Of a stretch of 11,779 bases of DNA, positions 1-6,815 are shown in pieces; the first letter of the stretch is position 1; every line of letters starts with the position of its first letter. This DNA comes from Phyllobacteriaceae bacterium UBA1940. GTDB taxonomy: Bacteria > Pseudomonadota > Alphaproteobacteria > Rhizobiales > Rhizobiaceae. The DNA lies in assembly GCA_002336975.1 (NCBI GenBank), contig DDFA01000063.1, positions 15,815 to 27,593 on the forward strand, given 5' to 3'. A program made the translations under genes and the position numbers. The notes below the pieces were generated by a model, which was not told where the DNA came from, ran no database searches, and was given only the letters and a program-made list of their open reading frames with translations.

Positions 1-2276
1 TGGTCGTCGCGCCGCCCGCGCCGCCGGCGATCGAACGCACCGCCGCCGTTTCGCGGTCCGAGCCGGACCGCGAGCCGCGCCCGCCGCATGCGACCGTTTC
101 CGCCAGCATCCCGGACAACGCCTCTGTCCCGTCACTGACATCCGACGACCTGCCCGACCCGCAACCGGTCTGGGCGCAGGTCCGGGTTGCGCCGCCCGCG
201 ACCACAGCGCCGGCGCCAAAGCCGGTCGTTCGTTCGGCAAAGGGTCCGCCACCCTGGCCGGGCGCTGCGCCAGCGGCCGAGCCTCTGCCGGATCTGCTCG
301 CCTTTGTCGCGGTTCCGCGCCTGCCCGCCACGGCGCCGAAGGCGCTGCTGCCGCCGCCGCTCGCGGGGGTCAAGCCCGCGCCCGGACCGAACCGGTTCGT
401 CGTGCCGACGCAATATGAGATCCTGCTCGATCGCGCCCTCGACGCGCATCGCGCCGGCAAACCACGCGAGGCGCTCGACATTGTCCGCTCCTTGCCGGAC
501 GCCGCGCCAGAAAAACGCATCGTCAACTGGGTGACAGCGGTCGACTATGGCGACCTGGGCCAGGTGCTTGACCCGCTTGCCGACTGGCCCGGCATGCAGA
601 ATGTGCGCCTGCACGCGGAGCGCGCGCTGCTGCGACCGGGTATCGACCCCGCCCGCGTCATCGAGGCGTTCGCGGTCCGGAAGCCCGAAACCCAGCAGGG
701 CGCCCGCGCCCTTGCCCGCGCGCAGCTGGCGCTGGGCAACCGCGACAAGGCGCGCGACGCGCTCGCCGGAATCTGGCGCACGGACAAGCTCGACGGCGCG
801 GTCGAGGCGGCGATCATCAAGGAATTTGGGACGGTGCTGACCACCGCCGATCACCGCGCCCGGATGGATCGGATGTTCCATGCAGACCGCGTCGCATCGG
901 CGATGCGCGTCGCCGAACCGGCAAAATCCCAAGCGCTGGCCGCGGCGTGGTCGGCGGAGATCCGTGGCGACCGCAAGGCGGCGCAATTGCTGGAAGCCGT
1001 GCCGGCCGCCGAACGCGGCGCCGGCTACGCTTTCGCCAAGGCGCGGCTGCTGCGCCGCTCCGCCAAATATCGCGAGGCGGCCGCCGCCATGCTGGCAGCG
1101 CCGACCGATCCGGCCGCCTATGCCGACGCCGATGCCTGGTGGGCCGAACGGCGGGTGCTGTCGCGCGAACTGCTCGACATCGGAGACGCCGCCACCGCCT
1201 ATCGGCTGGCCGCCGCACATACCGCCGAGACGCCGGACGTCGCCGCCGACGCGGAATTTCACGCCGGCTGGTATGCGCTTCGCTTCCTCCACGACCCGGT
1301 CAAGGCCGCGCCGCATTTCGCCCGCATCTCGCAGATGGCGCGCGGCGCGACGTCGCTGGCGCGGGGCTATTACTGGCAGGCGCGCAGCGCCGAGGCCGGC
1401 GGCCCCGGCGACGCCAGGGAACTGCTCGAACGCGCCGCCGCCTATCCGACGGCGTTTTACGGCCAGCTGGCGGCCGCCCGGCTCGATCGATCCGACATCG
1501 AGGTTGCGACGCCGCAGCCGAGCCTTGAGGACCGGCGCGATTTCGCGTCGCTGCCGATGGTAGATGCGATCCGCGCCCTGGAACGCGTCGGCGAGACCAA
1601 ATATGCCGACCGTCTCTACCGCGCGCTGGCGCGGCAACTGACCAGCCCGGGCGAACTGGCGCTGCTGGTCGGCCAGGCGAAACAGCGCGACATCACGCTG
1701 GCGCTCAGGACCGCCAAGGCCGCCGCCAATCGCGGCCTGCCGATTGGCGGGCTCGCCCACCCCACCGGGGCCATTCCCGCCCAGGCTGACATTTCCGGGG
1801 CCGGCAAGGCGCTCGCCTATGCGATCGCCCGCCAGGAGAGCGAATTCAACGCAACCGCAGTGTCGCGCGCCGGCGCGCGCGGCCTGCTGCAATTGCTGCC
1901 CGGCACCGCCCGCGACATGGCGCGCAAGGCCGGGCTTGCCTTCGCGCCGGAACGATTGACCACCGACGTCGCCTACAACGCCACGCTCGGGTCCGCCTTC
2001 CTGTCGGACCAGCTCGGGCGCTTCTCGGGCTCTTATGTGATGACCTTCGCCGGCTACAATGCCGGGCCCAGCCGCGCCCGCGACTGGGCAATCCGCTACG
2101 GCGACCCGCGCGGCAAATCCGTCGAGGATGTCGTCGACTGGATCGAGGGCATTCCGTTCACTGAAACCCGCAACTATGTGCAGCGGGTGATGGAAAACTA
2201 TCAGGTCTACAAGATGCGGCTGACCGGACGTTTCTCCATCGCTTCCGATCTGGTTCAGGGGCGCGAGGGCATCTGA
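1..2276 (+). CDS. slt: Soluble lytic murein transglycosylase (Slt/GH23 type), 5'-partial
   Basis: Periplasmic enzyme that cleaves the MurNAc-GlcNAc bond of peptidoglycan to leave 1,6-anhydro-MurNAc ends; used in wall turnover and in making room for envelope machines. The frame is open from base 3 to the TGA at 2274-2276, giving at least 757 residues. A GTG at 402 is only the first start-like codon: codons before it encode a proline/alanine-rich stretch of about 130 residues that continues off the left edge, so start and signal peptide are outside the window. Residues encoded by about 410-1700 form an alanine-rich helical region like the Slt superhelical U-domain. The C-terminal SLT domain (about 1800-2230) has the catalytic Glu in RQESEF (codon 1836-1838), then GLLQLLPGTA, AGYNAGP and TRNYVQRVMENYQVY, the ordered GH23 family-1 motifs. 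Function is secure; the exact paralogue is not, since alphaproteobacteria carry several. Confidence 0.93.
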   Translation, partial: VVAPPAPPAIERTAAVSRSEPDREPRPPHATVSASIPDNASVPSLTSDDLPDPQPVWAQVRVAPPATTAPAPKPVVRSAKGPPPWPGAAPAAEPLPDLLAFVAVPRLPATAPKALLPPPLAGVKPAPGPNRFVVPTQYEILLDRALDAHRAGKPREALDIVRSLPDAAPEKRIVNWVTAVDYGDLGQVLDPLADWPGMQNVRLHAERALLRPGIDPARVIEAFAVRKPETQQGARALARAQLALGNRDKARDALAGIWRTDKLDGAVEAAIIKEFGTVLTTADHRARMDRMFHADRVASAMRVAEPAKSQALAAAWSAEIRGDRKAAQLLEAVPAAERGAGYAFAKARLLRRSAKYREAAAAMLAAPTDPAAYADADAWWAERRVLSRELLDIGDAATAYRLAAAHTAETPDVAADAEFHAGWYALRFLHDPVKAAPHFARISQMARGATSLARGYYWQARSAEAGGPGDARELLERAAAYPTAFYGQLAAARLDRSDIEVATPQPSLEDRRDFASLPMVDAIRALERVGETKYADRLYRALARQLTSPGELALLVGQAKQRDITLALRTAKAAANRGLPIGGLAHPTGAIPAQADISGAGKALAYAIARQESEFNATAVSRAGARGLLQLLPGTARDMARKAGLAFAPERLTTDVAYNATLGSAFLSDQLGRFSGSYVMTFAGYNAGPSRARDWAIRYGDPRGKSVEDVVDWIEGIPFTETRNYVQRVMENYQVYKMRLTGRFSIASDLVQGREGI

Positions 2277-2282
2277 GACGCC

Positions 2283-2314
2283 CTTGTCGCGGCGGCGTTG
2301 CTTTCGGCGACAAG
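2283..2314 (+). repeat. 8-bp inverted repeat after the transglycosylase stop
   Basis: CTTGTCGC (2283-2290) and GCGACAAG (2307-2314) are perfect complements around a 16-base interval, beginning 7 bases after the slt stop. In RNA this would be a hairpin with a large loop. No T-run follows, so it is not a normal intrinsic terminator. It could protect the slt mRNA end or separate slt from the hydrolase gene. A TTG at 2298, a possible upstream hydrolase start, lies inside the loop, which is one more reason to prefer the start at 2352. Function is inferred only. Confidence 0.4.
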
Positions 2315-2340
2315 CTTGCGTAATCGGAAGGCGCAGCGGC

Positions 2341-2345
2341 GGAGG
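2341..2345 (+). promoter_or_regulatory. Shine-Dalgarno that sets the hydrolase start
   Basis: GGAGG is followed by six bases (ATCGAC) and the TTG at 2352. This is a near-perfect ribosome binding site at normal distance, while the in-frame TTG at 2298 has nothing comparable before it. It decides the start of the following gene. Confidence 0.75.
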
Positions 2346-2351
2346 ATCGAC

Positions 2352-3233
2352 TTGGGCGCGCAGGGTTTCGAGGACTTCTACTACAATTCCCAGGACGCGC
2401 TGAAACTGCGCGCCCGCGTCTACGGCGTCCGGCACGACGGCGTGCTTCCGGTCGTGTGCCTCGCCGGACTGACCCGCAATAGCGCCGATTTCCACGACCT
2501 GGCGCTATATCTGGCCAACCATCCGACGAATCCGAGGCAGGTCATCGCGTTCGACTATCGCGGCCGCGGCCGCTCCGCCTACGCGCCTGACTGGAAGACC
2601 TACGACCCGATTGTCGAGGCCGGCGACATTCTTGCCGGCATGGCGGCGCTGGGCGTCGGCGAGGCCGCGTTCATCGGCACGTCGCGCGGCGGTCTGATCG
2701 TCATGATCCTCGCGGCGATGCGCCCGGCAGCCATCAAGGCGGCGGTGCTGAACGACATCGGCCCGGTGGTGCAGGCCGAGGGCCTGACTGCGATCCGCGC
2801 CTATCTCGAACGCGCGCCGAAACCGAAGAGCTTCGCCGACGCGGTGGAGCTTCAGCGCGCCATCGCCGGCCCCGACACAGCACTGACGGCCGCCGATTTC
2901 GAGCGCATGGCGCACGCCATTTTTCGTGACGAGAACGGCGTGCCGACACCCGACTTCGACCCGGCCCTGCTCAACACGCTGCAGAGCGTCGACCTCGACA
3001 AGCCGCTGCCGGAACTTTGGCCGCAATTCGCCGGCTTGGCCGACATCGCGCTGATGGCGATCCGCGGCGCCAATTCGACCTTGCTGTCGGCCGAGACGCT
3101 CACCGAGATGGAGAAGCGGCATCCGGGGATGACTTCGATCACCGTCGCCGGCCAGGGCCACGCGCCGCTATTGGAGACCGGCGACCTGCCACGCCGCATC
3201 GCAGCCTTCCTCAAGTCGGCCGACGGCCGCTGA
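2352..3233 (+). CDS. Alpha/beta-fold hydrolase
   Basis: Predicted cytoplasmic alpha/beta hydrolase of 293 residues, a usual length for the family; no signal peptide is seen. The TTG start is chosen for the GGAGG six bases upstream. In order: a substrate-gate/oxyanion stretch CLAGLTRNSADF (about 36-47), AFDYRGRGRS (66-75) after strand 4, the nucleophile elbow FIGTSRGG with Ser111, and a C-terminal GQGHAPLL with His270. A lid segment lies between about 140 and 220. The acid of the triad is not obvious: many relatives have an Asp in a G-x-x-SD-LLS motif at the strand 6-7 turn, whereas this protein reads RGANSTLLS (238-246). Substrate cannot be predicted; esterase, lactonase or haloalkane-dehalogenase-like activities are all in the fold. 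It follows slt by 75 bases on the same strand and may be co-transcribed, though no shared pathway is evident. Confidence 0.88.
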   Translation: MGAQGFEDFYYNSQDALKLRARVYGVRHDGVLPVVCLAGLTRNSADFHDLALYLANHPTNPRQVIAFDYRGRGRSAYAPDWKTYDPIVEAGDILAGMAALGVGEAAFIGTSRGGLIVMILAAMRPAAIKAAVLNDIGPVVQAEGLTAIRAYLERAPKPKSFADAVELQRAIAGPDTALTAADFERMAHAIFRDENGVPTPDFDPALLNTLQSVDLDKPLPELWPQFAGLADIALMAIRGANSTLLSAETLTEMEKRHPGMTSITVAGQGHAPLLETGDLPRRIAAFLKSADGR

Positions 3234-3323
3234 CGTAACCGGATCCGACGCGATCTGATAGCTCGGCCGCGACACATATCCGGTCGATCGCTGACCCACG
3301 TCCAGATTCAGATTTCGATCCTG

Positions 3324-3357
3324 CAAAAACAAAACCCGGCGGTTGTCCGCCGGGTTT
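3324..3357 (-). terminator. Intrinsic terminator of porin copy 1
   Basis: An 11-bp perfect stem (3332-3342 with 3347-3357, core CCCGGCGG/CCGCCGGG) with a four-base loop lies 24 bases past the porin stop. Read on the - strand it is followed by TTTTGTTTTT, a classic U-tract. It also faces the end of the + strand hydrolase gene and may block antisense readthrough, but the U-tract is only on the porin side. It is almost identical to the terminator at 4991-5024. Confidence 0.9.
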
Positions 3358-3381
3358 CGCTCAAACCAATCTTGCGATCGA

Positions 3382-4677
3382 CTAGAAGTAGCGCGTGAAG
3401 CGCAGGTAGCCGGAAACAGTGCCGTCAAACAGGTCCGGACCCGGATTCGTGATCTTGTCATAGTGCAATTCGCCACGAACTTCAAAATCCTTGACCGGGA
3501 ACCAGACGGCCGACAGTTCAGCGCCCCAACCGTCGAGGCCGGCAACAACATCGGTGCCCGGGAGGTAGAAGTCATTGAACCACTGGAACGCAACCGAGGC
3601 GCCGAAGGTCTCCGAAAACTGCTGGTTATACGATGCCAGGATCGACCATTCAGCCGAACCATTCGCGCCAGCGGCGATCCCGGAGCCAGGAGCACCGTAG
3701 GCAACGTTGAACAGGGATCCAAACGCGGAGCCGGTCGAATACATGTTGTCGCTGTCGGCATAGTAGCCGATCAAGCGAAGCGACGAGCCAGGCATGTTCG
3801 GCATGTTGAACTGCATACCGAGTTGGGCGCCCCAGCCATCGTCACCGGCGTGCGGCGCACCGAAGAATGCGGAGAAGCTGTTGGTGCGATCAGAATCGTA
3901 GCCGACCTTCGCCCAGACAGCGCCCCAGCCACCGGCGTAACCGATCTTGGCGACAATGTCGGGGATGTAGCCGCCCTGCCCGGCATATGCCGGCAACGCC
4001 CCCCCGCCGAAGGTCACATTTACGGCCGTCGCGCCAAACGAGTTCAAGGCATCGTCTTCGAGAGACAGGGCGCCGAAGAAACCGTTCGAGTCAAAACGAT
4101 AGCCAATCAAAGCGCGCTGCTGGTAGCCGTAATACATACCGCCCCAGGAGTGCGAACCGTAGTTCGAAGGACCGCCATTGCCCGAGTCGACCCAGAAGGA
4201 TTCCGAGTAGCCCATCTTGAAGCCGCCGAGCTCGATATAGGCCTGGTCGACCGCCGTGCCGAGATCGGAAGTTCCGCTACCAGAACCCTGAACACGAAAA
4301 TAGGACCGCAGCGTGCCCCATTCGGTTTCCGAACGGGCATCAAAATTGACGCGCGCCCGAATGTTCTTCATCCAGCCGTCAGCCGCAAAAGCGCCACCGC
4401 TAAAAGCCGGGGTGTCCGCGCCAGGAACTGCGGCACCGACAAGACCGAAGAAATAATTGTCAAACGACGAAGCGCCGATCTGGTACCAGACATAGCCCGA
4501 GATCTTCAGGCAGGTTTCGGTGCCGGGGATGTAGAAGAAGCCGGCGCCGTAAGCGTCGCAGACGCGAACATATTCAACCGGCTCCGGCTCAGGCGCCATG
4601 ACGGCGTCGGCGGCGCGAGCGCCAGAAGCCGCGACCAAGGCCGCGGCAGAACCGATGAGGAGGCTCTTGATGTTCAT
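3382..4677 (-). CDS. Outer-membrane porin, Porin_2 family (copy 1)
   Basis: Trimeric beta-barrel channel of the outer membrane for passive uptake of small hydrophilic solutes; the family is typical of Hyphomicrobiales (Brucella Omp2a/Omp2b, rhizobial RopA-like porins). The 431-residue product starts at MNIKSLLIG, preceded by GGAG (4685-4688) seven bases upstream; the frame stays open further upstream but that part has no signal peptide. Signal peptide 1 to about 23 (cut near ARA-ADAV). Family motif at 34-61 with the cysteine pair Cys40 and Cys56, probably a disulphide in the periplasm. Then alternating aromatic/polar beta strands, with GGFKMGYSESFWVDSGNGG near the constriction region, and a C-terminal RFTRYF ending in Phe, the Bam recognition signal. 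Compared with copy 2 it has extra loop sequence, for example around GAAVPGADTPAFSGGAF and NVTFGGGALPAYAGQGG. Pore selectivity cannot be read from sequence. Confidence 0.95.
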   Translation of the reverse strand: MNIKSLLIGSAAALVAASGARAADAVMAPEPEPVEYVRVCDAYGAGFFYIPGTETCLKISGYVWYQIGASSFDNYFFGLVGAAVPGADTPAFSGGAFAADGWMKNIRARVNFDARSETEWGTLRSYFRVQGSGSGTSDLGTAVDQAYIELGGFKMGYSESFWVDSGNGGPSNYGSHSWGGMYYGYQQRALIGYRFDSNGFFGALSLEDDALNSFGATAVNVTFGGGALPAYAGQGGYIPDIVAKIGYAGGWGAVWAKVGYDSDRTNSFSAFFGAPHAGDDGWGAQLGMQFNMPNMPGSSLRLIGYYADSDNMYSTGSAFGSLFNVAYGAPGSGIAAGANGSAEWSILASYNQQFSETFGASVAFQWFNDFYLPGTDVVAGLDGWGAELSAVWFPVKDFEVRGELHYDKITNPGPDLFDGTVSGYLRFTRYF

Positions 4678-4990
4678 GTGTAATCTCCAAAAAGATAGAA
4701 AAATCCGCCTGGGCGTTCGATGCTGAAAATCAGCAACGCCTGCTCTCGCTACAAAATCCGGGAACCCGACACCGACGATTGGCCTTGATGGCGTAGGGAC
4801 ACTCACCCTAAGCCAACTAAGTTTCAATCGATAACGGCCGCCGCGGCAGCCTCACCCGCCGCAGGCACGGCCGATGTTGCGCAAAAGACACAAATTTGGA
4901 CAGTCGGAGCAGCCGTTTGACCGTCGCCCTGGTTCGGCGGCGTCATTGCGCCGAATCGGCGCGCCGGATTTCCCGGAACACAGCGGCGGA
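4678..4990. other. Spacer between the porin genes (leader and promoter region of copy 1)
   Basis: 313 bases without a gene. The part next to the porin holds the Shine-Dalgarno (4685-4688), a T-rich stretch in the mRNA sense and the leader stem-loop (4712-4740). The promoter of copy 1 must lie in this spacer if, as the terminator at 4991-5024 suggests, copy 2 does not read through; no -35/-10 pair is clear enough to name. Nothing else was recognised in 4830-4990. Confidence 0.6.
4712..4740 (-). promoter_or_regulatory. 5' leader stem-loop of porin copy 1
   Basis: In the mRNA sense this 29-base element folds as outer stem GGCGU/ACGCC, inner stem UGCUGA/UCAGCA closed by a UUU loop, and a bulge UCGA on the 3' side between the stems. 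It ends 34 bases before the ATG and is followed by a U-rich run up to the Shine-Dalgarno. The other porin has an element of the same length at nearly the same distance with its inner pairing kept. This suggests a leader structure for mRNA stability, Hfq/sRNA control or translation; the role is inferred. Confidence 0.55.
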
Positions 4991-5024
4991 CAAAAACAAA
5001 ACCCGGCGGTTGCCCGCCGGGTTT
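4991..5024 (-). terminator. Intrinsic terminator of porin copy 2
   Basis: An 11-bp perfect stem (4999-5009 with 5014-5024) and a four-base loop; on the - strand it is followed by TTTTGTTTTT. It lies 25 bases past the TAA of copy 2 and differs from the terminator of copy 1 only by one loop base. It implies that the two porin genes are separate transcription units. Confidence 0.9.
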
Positions 5025-5049
5025 CGCTCAAGCCAATCTTGCGATCGGA

Positions 5050-6279
5050 TTAGAAGTAGCGCGTGAAGCGCAGGAAGCCGGAGAAGGTGCCATCCGGGTT
5101 CGTGCCCGCATAGGCAGTGCCGGCTTCGTAAGCTCCAACGTCGTCATAGCGCAGTTCGGTGCGGACTTCGAAGTCCTTGACCGGGAACCAGACAACCGAC
5201 AGTTCAGCAGCCCATGCGTCAGGCGAACCACCGCCGCCCGCGACCAGGTTGGTCAGGTCCGTGCCAGCATAGTAGAGGTTCTTGAAGTACTGGAACGACA
5301 CCGAAGCGCCCAGGGTTTCAGAGAACTGCTGATTGTAGGACGCGAGAACCGACCACTCCGCACCGCCATAGATCGGCTGACCGAAGTTGGCGAAGAAGGT
5401 GGTCGGGCTGCCGGCATTGTAGGAATGCGCACCGTCAGCCCAGAAGCCGATGACGCGCAGCGACGAGCCGGGCATATTCGGCATGTTGAACTGAGCGCCA
5501 ATCTGCGCACCCCAGCCGCCGTTATTGGTGGTCGCTCCACCATTGACGTAGCCCGGAGACACGGTGCCATCGAAGGATTCGTCATAGGCAATCTTCGCCC
5601 AGACGGCGCCCCAGCCGCCGGAGTAGCCGAGCTTGGCCACAACGTCGGGCATGTAGCCGTCGCCAGCAAGAGCGTCGTCTTCAAGCGAAATTGCGCCGAA
5701 GAAGCCGTTCGATTCGAAGCGATAGCCGATCAGAGCGCGCTGCTGGTAGCCGTAATACATGCCGGTCCAGGAGTGCGAACCCCAGTTGGAAGCGCCGCCA
5801 TTGCCCGAGTCGACCCAGAAGGATTCCGAGTAGCCCATCTTGAAGCCGCCGAGTTCGATGAAGGCCTGGTCGACCGAGACCGGGCCGTCGCCGACGCCGT
5901 TCCAGGTGCCCTGCAGGCGGATGTAGGAGCGCAGCGTGCCCCATTCGGTTTCCGAACGCGCGTCGACGTTGAGGCGAGCGCGGACCGACTTCCACCACCC
6001 GTCACCACCGATACCACCGGCCGTCGGAGCAGTTTCCTGGCCGACAACACCGCGAGCTTCATCAAAGCCGTTGGCGCCGATCTGGTACCAGACATAGCCC
6101 GAAAGCTTCAGGCAGGTCTCGGTGCCGGGGATGTAGAAGAAGCCCGCGCCGTAAGCGTCGCAAACGCGGACGTATTCAACCGGCTCGGGCTCCGGCGCCA
6201 TGACGGCGTCGGCGGCGCGAGCGCCGGAAACTGCGACCAGGGCCGCAGCGGAGCCGATGAGGAGGCTCTTGATGTTCAT
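5050..6279 (-). CDS. Outer-membrane porin, Porin_2 family (copy 2)
   Basis: Paralogue of the neighbouring porin: 409 residues, same start context (MNIKSLLIG with GGAG at 6287-6290 seven bases upstream), signal peptide to about residue 23, cysteines at 40 and 56, the GGFKMGYSESFWVDSGNGG block and a C-terminal RFTRYF. It is 22 residues shorter, mainly because segments after the N-terminal strand (NGFDEARGVVGQETAPTAGG) and after EDDALA are reduced, while a late loop (LVAGGGGSPDAW, DVGAYEAGTAYAGTNPDG) is longer. These differences fall where outer loops or the constriction loop are expected, so pore size, selectivity or phage/antibody recognition may differ between copies. Encoded just upstream of copy 1 but with its own terminator. 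Family assignment is secure; physiological split between the copies is unknown. Confidence 0.95.
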   Translation of the reverse strand: MNIKSLLIGSAAALVAVSGARAADAVMAPEPEPVEYVRVCDAYGAGFFYIPGTETCLKLSGYVWYQIGANGFDEARGVVGQETAPTAGGIGGDGWWKSVRARLNVDARSETEWGTLRSYIRLQGTWNGVGDGPVSVDQAFIELGGFKMGYSESFWVDSGNGGASNWGSHSWTGMYYGYQQRALIGYRFESNGFFGAISLEDDALAGDGYMPDVVAKLGYSGGWGAVWAKIAYDESFDGTVSPGYVNGGATTNNGGWGAQIGAQFNMPNMPGSSLRVIGFWADGAHSYNAGSPTTFFANFGQPIYGGAEWSVLASYNQQFSETLGASVSFQYFKNLYYAGTDLTNLVAGGGGSPDAWAAELSVVWFPVKDFEVRTELRYDDVGAYEAGTAYAGTNPDGTFSGFLRFTRYF

Positions 6280-6815
6280 GTGTGATCTCCAGTCAAAATA
6301 AAAATTCCAGGTCCGGAAGGCGATGCCAAAAGACAGCATTCCCTGCCCCTTCCCCAATTTTGAAAACCCGGCATTCGAAATACGCCCTGTCTTCGCGAGG
6401 TGAGGAATAACGACGCGATCCCTCATTGCAATCGACAAATGCCATTCTGCCCTAAGGGAAAGCCATTGATCGGAAAGGCATGTTGCCCAAATGCCACGTT
6501 TTCCTGAAGGGTGTTAAGACGCTGTTAAGCAATATGGCGCGGTTCGCCGTCGAGGGAGGACAAGGCCGACAGCATTTCCGATTTCGATGGAATCACGCAG
6601 CGCGACAGTCGCACCGTCAATATCCTCGAACAACGCCCAGCGGCGGCGTCCCTGGGCCCATGCTCGCCCCGCAGCAGAGCTTGGCCGGTGCTCGTTGCGG
6701 CGGGTCTCAAGGCAAAGATGATTGTCCGAAAACGTCGTTCCGCCCGGCGCGTTCCTTCATCGCCTTCACTGCAACCGCATCCGCCGCGGCCTGCGCAGCG
6801 CCAAAGGCAGCCAGC
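6280..6815. other. 536-base gap upstream of porin copy 2
   Basis: The porin-proximal part holds Shine-Dalgarno (6287-6290), U-rich leader and stem-loop (6315-6343), and must hold the promoter of copy 2, which I could not place with confidence. From about 6480 to 6815 short open frames exist on both strands, but none has a Shine-Dalgarno together with recognisable protein sequence. A short - strand frame past the GGDEF stop, ending at 6707, reads LAAFGAAQAAADAVAVKAMK in part and could be a decayed gene end. Nothing else recognised. Confidence 0.5.
6315..6343 (-). promoter_or_regulatory. 5' leader stem-loop of porin copy 2
   Basis: The 29-base counterpart of the element before copy 1, ending 35 bases before the ATG. 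Inner stem UGCUG/UGGCA keeps all five pairs seen in copy 1, two of them turned into G-U wobbles; the outer arms GGGAA/CUUCC pair at four of five positions although four of the five base pairs differ from copy 1. The conserved bulge begins GCAUCG in both. The maintained pairing points to an RNA-level role. Confidence 0.5.

Larger units (their letters stand above)
3324..6343 (-). repeat. Tandem duplication of a porin transcription unit
   Basis: Two units in the same orientation: 3324-4740 and 4991-6343. Each holds terminator, porin gene, Shine-Dalgarno and leader hairpin. The 3' flanks 3324-3380 and 4991-5047 match at 55 of 57 bases with a constant offset of 1667. The first 69 residues of the proteins differ at only two positions (A17V, I59L). 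Middle segments encoding outer loops differ in sequence and length. Seen directly; the history (duplication, then loop divergence, perhaps with gene conversion at the ends) is inferred. Confidence 0.85.

Noticed and set aside
402..404. GTG as start of the transglycosylase
   Set aside because: The frame is open upstream to the window edge, no Shine-Dalgarno precedes it, and the periplasmic enzyme would lack a signal peptide.
132..2495. 787-codon open frame on the - strand
   Set aside because: Lies opposite the transglycosylase and hydrolase, is Arg/Gly-rich without domain motifs, and is explained by high GC at third positions.
3343..4683. 446-codon + strand frame opposite porin copy 1 (and a similar 286-codon one at 5425-6285)
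   Set aside because: Mirror of the porin coding sequence; the two frames resemble each other only because the porins do.
4678..4827. N-terminal extensions of the porins (starts at 4827 and 6438)
   Set aside because: Extensions come before a perfect signal peptide and a well-placed GGAG; they overlap the leader hairpins.
6707..6815. Remnant-like - strand frame after the GGDEF stop
   Set aside because: Alanine-rich stretches arise easily in GC-rich DNA; no start or homologous domain can be named.
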